NCBI RefSeq assembly: GCF_030463565.1
Contig: NC_134675.1
Location: forward strand, 11,367,862 to 11,431,861
Reading direction: 5' to 3'
DNA length: 64,000 nucleotides
From: Pelecanus crispus
Lineage: Eukaryota; Chordata; Aves; Pelecaniformes; Pelecanidae
A program made the position numbers and the translations under genes. Below the pieces are notes generated by a model. It had not been told where the DNA came from. It made no database searches and saw nothing but the letters and a program-made list of their open reading frames with translations. Of the stretch, positions 33,944 through 41,749 are shown piece by piece (the first letter of the stretch is position 1; each line of letters begins with the position of its first letter).

Positions 33944-36900
33944 TCATTGGCTATTTTCACCCAAAATCAAATTCCCTTGAGGTACACATTGGGCTTCCCC
34001 ATCCTTTCGCATCACCCACCAAGTGCACCCAGGTCCTTGAGCAAAAGCAATCCCACGAATGGGTTTGCCTTTGCCAGAGGGGGAAGTAACCCAGACTGTC
34101 TTCCCCAGCATATTTTTCATGTGCACTACAGGAACTTTATCTCCTTCTACAGTACGTAGAAGTTTTGATTGGGCAGGGCCAGCTCGATTGGCAGATCCCC
34201 TGGTGTTGACTAACCAGGTGGCTTTTGCTAAATGTGTATCCCAATGTTTAAACGTCCCACCACCCATTGCTCTCAGGGTAGTCTTTAACAATCCATTGTA
34301 TCGCTCAATTTTCCCGGAGGCTGGTGCATGGTAAGGGATGTGATATACCCACTCAATGCCGTGCTCTTTGGCCCAGGTGTCTATGAGGTTGTTTCGGAAA
34401 TGAGTCCCGTTGTCTGACTCGATTCTTTCTGGGGTGCCATGTCGCCACAGGACTTGCTTTTCAAGGCCCAGGATGGTGTTCCGGGCGGTGGCATGGGGCA
34501 CAGGATATGTTTCCAGCCATCCAGTGGTTGCTTCCACCATGGTGAGCACATAGCGCTTGCCCTGGCGGGTCTGTGGGAGCGTGATGTAATCAATCTGCCA
34601 GGCCTCCCCATATTTATATTTTAGCCATCGTTCACTATACCCAAGGGGCTTGAACTGCTTGGCTTGCTTGATTGCAGCGCATGTTTCACACTCATGAATA
34701 ACCTGTGCAATACTGTCCATAGTTAAGTCCACCCCTCGATCACGAGCCCATTTATACGTTGCATCCCTTCCTTGATGGCCTGAGGCATCATGGGCCCACC
34801 GAGCTATAAATAATTCACCCTTATGTTGCCATTCCAAATCCACCTGAGCCACTTCAATCTTAGCAGCCTGATCTACTTGCTGGTTGTTTTGATGTTCTTC
34901 AGTGGCCCGACTCTTAGGTACATGAGCATCTACATGACGAACTTTTACAACCAGGTTCTCTACCCGGGCAGCAATATCTTGCCACAATGCGGCAGCCCAG
35001 ATTGGTTTGCCTCTGCGCTGCCAGTTGCTCTGCTTCCATTGCTGCAGCCACCCCCACAGGGCATTTGCCACCATCCATGAGTCAGTATAGAGATAAAGGA
35101 CTGGCCACTTTTCTCTTTCAGCAATATCTAAAGCCAGCTGGATGGCTTTCACCTCTGCAAACTGACTCGACTCCCCTTCTCCTTCAGCAGTTTCTGCGAC
35201 TTGTCGTATAGGACTCCATACAGCAGCTTTCCACCTCCGATGCTTTCCCACGAGACGACAGGACCCATCAGTGAACAGGGCATATTGCTTTTCATTTTCT
35301 GGCAATTTATTATACAGTGGGGCCTCTTCAGCACGTGTCACCTCCTCCTCTGGTGATATTCTAATGTTTTTTCCTTCTGGCCAGTCCATGATCACTTCCA
35401 GGATTCCTGGGCGACTGGGGTTTCCTATTCAAGCCCGTTGTGTGATCAATGCAACCCACTTACTCCATGTAGCATCAGTTGCATGATGTGTAGAGGGGAC
35501 CCTCCCTTTGAACATCCAGCCCAACACCGGCAGTCGGGGTGCCAGCAGGAGCTGTGCTTCAGTACCAACCACTTCTGAAGCAGCTCGAACCCCTTCATAT
35601 GCTGCCAGTATCTCTTTCTCAGTTGGAGTGTAGCGGGCTTCGGATCCTCTGTATCCCCGACTCCAAAACCCTAGGGGTCGACCTCGAGTCTCCCCCGGTG
35701 CTTTCTGCCAGAGGCTCCAGGTAGGGCCATTCTCCCCGGCTGCGGTGTAGAGCACATTTTTAATATCCTGCCCTGCCCGGACTGGCCCAAGGGCTACTGC
35801 ATGAACTATCTCACGTTTAATTTGTTCAAAGGCTTGTTGTTGCTCAGGGCCCCATTTGAATTCGTTCTTCTTCCGGGTCACTTGATAGAGAGGGCTTACG
35901 ATCTGGCTGTAATTTGGAATATGCATTCTCCAAAACCCCACAACGCCTAAGAAAGCTTGTGTTTCCTTTTTGCTAGTTGGTGGGGACATAGCTGTTATTT
36001 TGTTGATCACATCCATTGGGATCTGACGACGTCCATCTTGCCATTTTATTCCTAAAAACTGGATCTCCTGTGCAGGCCCCTTGACCTTACTCTGTTTTAT
36101 GGCAAAACCAGCCTTCAGAAGGATTTGGACTATTTTCTTTCCCTTCTCAAAAACGTCTTCTGCTGTATTGCCCCACACAATGATGTCATCAATGTACTGC
36201 AGATGTTCTGGAGCTTCACCCTGTTCCAGTGCTGTCTGGATCAGTCTATGGCAAATGGTGGGGCTGTGCTTCCACCCCTGGGGCAGTCGGTTCCAGGTGT
36301 ACTGAACACCCCTCCAGGTAAAAGCAAACTGGGGTCTGCACTCTGCTGCCAAAGGGATGGAGAAAAATGCATTAGCAATATCAATTGTGGCATACCACTT
36401 AGCTGCCTTTGACTCCAGTTCATATTGAAGTTCTAGCATGTCTGGCACGGCAGCACTCAGCGGCGGTGTAACTTCGTTCAGGCCACGATAGTCCACTGTT
36501 AGTCTCCACTCCCCATTAGACTTTCGCACTGGCCATATGGGACTGTTAAAGGGTGAGCGAGTCTTGCTGATCACTCCCTGGCTCTCCAGTCGACGAATCA
36601 GGTTATGGATGGGAATCAGGGAGTCTCGGTTGGTGCGATATTGCCGCCTGTGCACAGTTGTGGTAGCAATCGGCACCTGTTGTTCCTCAACCTTCAGCAA
36701 CCCTACAATCGAAGGGTCCTCTGAGAGACCGGGCAAGGTGGACAACTGTTTAATTTCCTCTGTCTCCAAAGCAGCTATACCAAAAGCCCACCGGTACCCT
36801 TTTGGGTCCTTGAAATACCCTCTCCTGAGGTAGTCTATGCCAAGGATGCACAGAGCCTCTGGGCCAGTCACAATGGGGTGCTTTTGCCACTCATTCCCAG

Positions 36901-37129
36901 TTAGGCTCACTTCAGCTTCCAGTACAGTGAGCTGTTGGGATCCCCCTGTCACTCCAGAAATACAAATGGGTTCTGCCCCTCTATAGTTTGATGGCATTAG
37001 TGTGCACTGTGCACCAGTGTCCACTAGAGCCTTATACTCCTGTGGGTCTGACGTTCCAGGCCATCGAATCCACACAGTCCAGTAAACCCGGTTGTCCCTT
37101 TCCTCCACCTGGCTGGAGGCAGGGCCCCT
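33944..37129 (-). pseudogene. pol: ERV pol: protease, RT, RNase H, integrase; one nonsense codon
   Basis: The frame is continuous with gag after the UAG. Domains in order: aspartic protease (ALVDTGAQ, DTG about 30 residues after the GTG at 37106-37108), RT (LPQG, YIDD at about residues 305-308), then TGA at 35429-35431 near the RT-RNase H boundary. The related copy has an Arg codon CGA there, so this is a CpG transition. RNase H follows in the same frame (FTDGSC, E in SSQFAEVKA, LYTDS). Integrase has an H-x4-H, C-x2-C finger (HDASGH, CETC), a D,D-35-E triad (D in QIDY, D in ESDNGT, E in SGKIERYN) and a C-terminal SH3-like region (stop at 33944). No ATG lies near the start, consistent with expression as Gag-Pol. 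Apart from the TGA the frame is open throughout. Confidence 0.93.
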
Positions 37130-37132
37130 CTA
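37102..37132 (-). promoter_or_regulatory. Candidate stop-readthrough signal: UAG, 10-nt spacer, hairpin
   Basis: In sense the gag stop TAG (37130-37132) is followed by AGGGGCCCTG and then CCTCCA-GCCAGG-TGGAGG, a perfect 6-bp stem with a 6-nt loop (37119-37102). pol continues in the same frame. Gammaretroviruses use UAG with a structured element about 8 nt downstream for Gag-Pol readthrough. A similar role here is inference. Confidence 0.55.
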
Positions 37133-39160
37133 ACACTGGTCACAGTATTCGTTGTTCACTTCCTGTAAATGTGAATCAAAAGTTCCCTGATCAAGGTCGG
37201 AAGTAAAATTAGCCCTCTTACTCTGTCTCGGGAACTGCTCACTGGAAACTGGAGCTGCAATTTTCCTGGGAGAACCGCCTTTTCTAATAGTTTTTCCTTG
37301 CGATTCACGCACCCGTGCCTCTAAGGTTGAGGTGGGTTTTCCATCCCACTTTCTCATGTCCTCTCCATAATCACGCAGGTAAAACCACAGGGTGCCCCGT
37401 GGTGTGTATCCTCTATATCCTCTCTCTTGAGCATAGGGACGTTGACTCCTAATGGCTGAGACACTGGTCCGTGCAGGTGGGGAGTAGGACAGATCCTCTC
37501 TGAGTTGTTGGAACTCTTGGCATATTTTTTCAGACAGTTTTTCCACAGCCGAGACACAGGCCCGTAGGGAGGAAGAGAGCTTTTCTTCGTAGTCCCGGAG
37601 TTGTCTAGCCACTTCATCCACCGTTGGTGCCTCGTCGTCTTTCCAGGCTAGTATTGCCAACGAGTTGGAATACGATGCTGGTGCGCTCCGTACCACCTTC
37701 CGCCACATGGATTGTGTGCACCTGACTTCATCTGGGTCTTTGGGTAACCGCTCATCATTCAGGTCACTGTAAATCACCTCCAGCACGCCTAATTCCCTCA
37801 GGTACTGGATACCTTTCTCTACGGTGGTCCATTTGCTTGGGCGGTATAAAACATCCTCCTTGAAGGGATACCTTTCCTTCACGCTTGACAGAAGTCGCCT
37901 CCAGAGGCTGAGCGGTTTTGCCCCTTTTCCAATTGCTTTGTCAATGCCCCCTTCCCTGGAAAGGGATCCCAGCTGCTTGGCTTCCCTACCCTCTAAATCC
38001 AGGCTACTGGCCCCGTTATCCCAGCATCGGAGCAGCCAGGTGATGATGTGCTCGCCTGGATGACGACCAAAATCTTTTCGCATATCTCGCAGCTCACTCA
38101 GGGATAGGGATCGGGTGGTCACCATCTCATTTATGGGTTCTTCCTCCTCTGGTTCTCGTGATGGCCCTGGTTCATCTTCATCCCTTACTAAACGAACTGA
38201 TTTCCTCGTGTATTTTTTCTTCTGTATAGGGGCAACTGATACCGGCGCAGGTTGGTTCTCTGGTTTAGCCACAGTGTCTGTCACTGGGGTTTGAGTAGCC
38301 GCAGTGCTCATGGCTGTGGCTGGAGTAGCCACAGTGCCTGGGGCAGGGGTTTGAGTAGCTGCAAGGCCTGTAGTGGGGGTTGGAGTAGCCGTAGGGCCTG
38401 TAGTGGGGGTTTGAGTAGCCACAGTGCTTGTTGTTTTGTTATCAGATCCAGAGACCTTCTCTTTCTTTTGAGGGTACTGATTAGCGTTGACCACGGCTCG
38501 ATAGGCATGGGCCAGTCCCCAGCATGTTGCAATGATTTGTGTCTCTCTGGAGCTACCAGGGTGACAACATACTTCTTCCAAATACTTTACTAATTCTTCA
38601 GGATTCTGCACTTGTTCAGGGGTGAAGTTCCAAAACACTGGAGGTCCCCACTGCCCTAGGTACTTGCGCATACGATCCCACACACCCTGCCACTCATAAC
38701 TATCCAGCCTTGGGGTAGATCTCTGGATGGTATTTTTAAACTGCTTACTGACCTTTATCAAAATGGAAACAACATTCCCAAGAATTATCAATAGTAGTAT
38801 CTTAACTGCCCAGGGGTGTTCAAGATACAGGAAAGTTGTTGTAATGAAGGAGGAAACATCATAGAAGAAAGCAGCAAAGGTGCCATTCTGTATTTCCTCC
38901 ACAACAAGCCTCTCAGAGTAAGAAGTATAATTGCTAACTCTCTCTATGAGGTAGTACCCGAAGTACAGTAGTGACTTCTGTATGAAACCCAAATACCAAA
39001 GAATGCTCAAGGTCAGGGTTTTGATAAGGAGCCTCCCAAGCAAAAGATCATGAATCACTGCAGAGCATAGCACACTACACAAACTGACAGCAAGCTTTAA
39101 CGCGTGCTGCAAAAAAAAAAACATGGTGCAGATCAGAAGAACTAATATCGTGACCGGCAA
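37130..39160 (-). CDS. gag: ERV Gag, intact ORF (676 codons) with hydrophobic N-terminus
   Basis: ATG at 39158-39160 lies 49 nt after the primer-binding site. Residues 1-140 are strongly hydrophobic in several blocks (about 4-16, 22-37, 48-72, 117-136), with two N-glycosylation sequons (NYT at 77, NGT at 92). This is unlike a usual matrix domain. A Thr/Pro/Ala-rich linker at about 247-296 is built of 10-residue repeats. Residues from about 345 on (RSLSLSELRDMRKDFGRH... and after) resemble the capsid part of ERVL/Fv1-type Gag (family recognition, moderate confidence). There is no CCHC zinc knuckle. The ORF ends ...EYCDQC then TAG. Gag would form the particle core; the membrane-like N-terminus may target it to internal membranes (inference). 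The ORF has no breaks. Confidence 0.88.
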   Translation of the reverse strand: MPVTILVLLICTMFFFLQHALKLAVSLCSVLCSAVIHDLLLGRLLIKTLTLSILWYLGFIQKSLLYFGYYLIERVSNYTSYSERLVVEEIQNGTFAAFFYDVSSFITTTFLYLEHPWAVKILLLIILGNVVSILIKVSKQFKNTIQRSTPRLDSYEWQGVWDRMRKYLGQWGPPVFWNFTPEQVQNPEELVKYLEEVCCHPGSSRETQIIATCWGLAHAYRAVVNANQYPQKKEKVSGSDNKTTSTVATQTPTTGPTATPTPTTGLAATQTPAPGTVATPATAMSTAATQTPVTDTVAKPENQPAPVSVAPIQKKKYTRKSVRLVRDEDEPGPSREPEEEEPINEMVTTRSLSLSELRDMRKDFGRHPGEHIITWLLRCWDNGASSLDLEGREAKQLGSLSREGGIDKAIGKGAKPLSLWRRLLSSVKERYPFKEDVLYRPSKWTTVEKGIQYLRELGVLEVIYSDLNDERLPKDPDEVRCTQSMWRKVVRSAPASYSNSLAILAWKDDEAPTVDEVARQLRDYEEKLSSSLRACVSAVEKLSEKICQEFQQLREDLSYSPPARTSVSAIRSQRPYAQERGYRGYTPRGTLWFYLRDYGEDMRKWDGKPTSTLEARVRESQGKTIRKGGSPRKIAAPVSSEQFPRQSKRANFTSDLDQGTFDSHLQEVNNEYCDQC
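38275..38424 (-). repeat. 30-bp x 5 in-frame minisatellite in gag
   Basis: Five 30-bp units, each containing GGGGTTTGAGTAGCC or a close variant on plus, encode the 10-residue Thr/Pro/Ala repeats of the Gag linker. The unit length is a multiple of three, so copy-number change keeps the frame. Confidence 0.85.
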
Positions 39161-39209
39161 CTGTTAACAGACTCCTTAATACACTCTGATTAATCTGTTG
39201 TTATCTCAA

Positions 39210-39227
39210 GCCCCACGTTGGGCGCCA
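39210..39227 (-). promoter_or_regulatory. Primer-binding site, tRNA-Lys1,2 type
   Basis: In sense TGGCGCCCAACGTGGGGC starts 8 nt after the 5' LTR. It is complementary to the 3' 18 nt of tRNA-Lys1,2 (the sequence used as PBS by lentivirus/betaretrovirus types such as visna and MPMV). Confidence 0.85.
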
Positions 39228-39235
39228 AAAAGGAC

Positions 39236-39806
39236 TGTCGTGGTTTAGCCCCAGCCAGCAACTAAGCACCACGCAGCCGCTCGCTCACTCCCCCTACCCT
39301 GATGGGATGGGGGAGAGAATTGGAGGAGTAAGAGTGAGAAACACTCCTGGGCTGAGATAAGAACAGTTTAATAATTGAAATAAAGTAAAATAGTAATGCT
39401 AATAGTAACAGTATAATAATGATAATAATAATAATGATACACGAAGCAAGTGATGCACAATGCAATTGCTCACCACCCGCCGACCGATACCCAGACAGTT
39501 CCCGAGCAGCGATCGCTGCTCCCCGGCCAACCCCCCCCAGTTTATATACTGAGCATGACGTCATACGGTATGGAATAGCCCTTTGGGCAGTTTGGATCAA
39601 CTATTCTGGCTGTGCCCCCTCCCAGTTTCTTGTGCGCCTGGCAGAGCATGGGAAGCTGAAAAAGTCCTTGACTAGCATAAGCAGTACTCAGCAACAACTA
39701 CAAACATCAGCCTGTTATCAACATTCTTCTCCTACTAAATCCAAAACACAGCACTATGCCTGCTGTTAGGAAGAAAATTAACTCTATCCCAGCCGAAACC
39801 AGGACA
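39236..39806 (-). mobile_element. 5' LTR and promoter of the young provirus
   Basis: 571 bp from TGTCGTGG to CCAGGACA on plus. In sense the promoter shows CRE TGACGTCA (39556-39563), then 7 nt later a TATA box (plus TTTATATA, 39541-39548). It is followed by the AAT microsatellite and an ATTAAA polyadenylation signal. The CRE is intact only in this provirus; other LTRs of the family in the window have a changed base. Confidence 0.95.
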
Positions 39807-39811
39807 ATTAC

Positions 39812-40679
39812 TTATAGCTTGGTGGGCCCATGACACCTCAGGCCATCAAGGAAGGGATGCAACATTTAGATGGACTCGTGATCGAGGGGTGGACTTGACC
39901 ATGGACAGTATTGCACAGGTGATTCATGAATGTGAAACATGCGCTGCAATCAAGCATGCCAAGCGGTTCAAGCCCCTCGGGTATAGTGAACGATGGCTGA
40001 AATATAAATATGGGGAGTCCTGGCAGGTTGATTATATCACACTCCCCCACAAACCCACCAAGGCAAGCGCTATGTGCTCACCATGGTGGAAGCAACCACC
40101 GGATGGCTGGAAACATATCCTGTGCCCCATGCCACTGCCCGGAACACCATCCTGGGCCTTGAAAAGCAAGTCCTGTGGTGACATGGCACCCCAGAAAGAA
40201 TCGAGTCAGACAACGGGACTCATTTCCGAAACAACCTCATAGACACCTGGGCCAAAGAGCATGGCATTGAGTGGGTGTATCACATCCCTTAGCATGCACC
40301 AGCCTCCGGGAAAATTGAGCGATACGATGGATTGTTAAAGACTACCCTGAGAGCAGTGGGTGGTGGGACATTCAAACATTGGGATACACATTTAGCAAAA
40401 GCCACCTGGTTAGTCAACACCAGGGGATCTGCCAATCGAGCTGGCCCTGCCCAATCAAAACTTCTACGTACTGTAGAAGGAGATAAAGTCCCTGTAGTGC
40501 ACATGAAAAATATGCTGGGGAAGACAGTCTGGGTGACCTCCCCCTCTGGCAAAGGCAGGCCCATTTGTGGGATTGCTTTTGCTCAAGGAACTGGGTGCAC
40601 TTGGTGGGTGATGCGAAAGGATGGGGAAGTCCAATGTATACCTCAAGGGAATTTGATTTTGGGTGAAAATAGCCAATGA
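39812..40679 (+). pseudogene. Older ERV pol remnant, right part (integrase)
   Basis: It continues the pol sequence of 32397-32905 across the provirus: ATTAC then TTATAGCTTGGTGGGCCC. It shows the integrase HHCC finger and catalytic-core blocks. It is broken by a 1-base insertion near 40048 (CTCCCCCAC), a TGA at about 40180 (CGA to TGA) and TAG at 40290-40292. The C-terminal frame is open from 40332 to 40679 (TVEGDKVPVVHMKNMLG...). It is a dead copy. Confidence 0.9.
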
Positions 40680-41179
40680 ACTGAATTATATGATGTTAAT
40701 TACTCTGTAATACTGTATGTTATCTGCTGTGTGTTATCTCTTACTGTATGTTATCTTTTAACTGTATGTTAATATAATAATATAGTATAATGTTAATATA
40801 ATAATATAGTATGTTAATATATAATACTGCATGTTATGGGTTCTCTATGCCACATCAATGGTATTACAGTAAGAACTGTCCAGCTTAATGAAAATGAACT
40901 TTGATGAAACCGTGTTGGAATGAGTACTGGCTTCAGCATGCAACAATCCAACACCGCACCCCACCTCTCCTGCTCTGAAAGACTGTGATGAGGGATGGAA
41001 CCCAAAGTCATGGACTAAATGAACTCAATGGACATTTTAGAGGGATGACCCATAGATGAAGGGAATGATATCTGTGTGTATATATCAAGATAGGGAAAGT
41101 GGTGGTGATTCATTAGAATGCATTGGAAAGGGGTAGGACCTGTGCATGACGTAGATGGTATAGAATAAGGGGTGGATAC
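40680..41179 (+). other. Older ERV 3' UTR with AT-rich array and polypurine tract
   Basis: An array of TGTATGTTAT and AATATAATAATATAGTA motifs occupies 40705-40840. The remaining ~340 bp match the 3' UTR of the young provirus. The polypurine tract is at 41162-41179. Confidence 0.75.
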
Positions 41180-41749
41180 TGTCCTGGTTTCAGCTGGGAT
41201 AGAGTTAATTTTCTTCCTAGTAGTGGGAATAGTGCTGTGTTTTGGATTTAGAATGAGAAGAATGCTGATAACACGCTGATGTTTTAGTTGTTGCTAAGTA
41301 CTGCTTATGCTAGTCAAGGACTTTTTCAGCTTCCCATGCTCTGCCAGGTGCACAAGAAGCTGGGAGGGGGCACAGCCAGAATACTTGATCCAAACTGACC
41401 AAAGGGCTATTCCATACCATATGATGTCATGCTCAGTATATAAACTGGGGGGAGTTGGCTGGGGAGGAGCGATCGCTGCTCGGGAACTGTCTGGGTATCG
41501 GTCGGCGGGTGGTGAGCAATTGCATTTTGCATCACTTGCTTTGTATATTGTTGTTGTTGTTGTTGTTATTATATTGTTATTATCATCATTACTATTTTAC
41601 TTTATTTCAATTATTAAACTGTTCTTATCTCAGCCCAGGAGTGTTTCTCACTCTTACTCTTCCCATTCTCTCCCTCATCCTATCCAGATAGGGGGAGTGA
41701 GTGAGCAGCTGTGTGGTGCTTAGTTGCTGGCTGGGGCTAAACCACTATA
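41180..41749 (+). mobile_element. 3' LTR of the older ERV
   Basis: It begins TGTCCTGGTTTCAGC and ends near TAAACCACTATA, a decayed form of the usual TAAACCACGACA. TATATAAA is at 41437-41444, preceded by a mutated CRE (TGATGTCA). A GTT/ATT microsatellite lies at 41545-41590. The 5' LTR of this element is absent because the copy is truncated at about 32397. Confidence 0.9.

Larger units (their letters stand above)
32906..39806 (-). mobile_element. Young, nearly complete ERVL-like provirus (6.9 kb), antisense within an older copy
   Basis: Sense order on minus: 5' LTR (39806-39236), primer-binding site (39227-39210), gag (39160-37130), in-frame pol after a UAG (to 33944), 3' UTR, polypurine tract (33494-33477), 3' LTR (33476-32906). 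Flanks are perfect 5-bp duplications ATTAC at 32901-32905 and 39807-39811. The two LTRs are 571 bp each and differ only at two adjacent bases (32970-32971 against 39300-39301). There is no env-like ORF. Gag without CCHC zinc fingers, a YIDD-type RT, absence of env and the 5-bp duplication all fit an ERVL-like (class III, spuma-related) element. Assignment is from motifs, not a tree. Confidence 0.95.
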
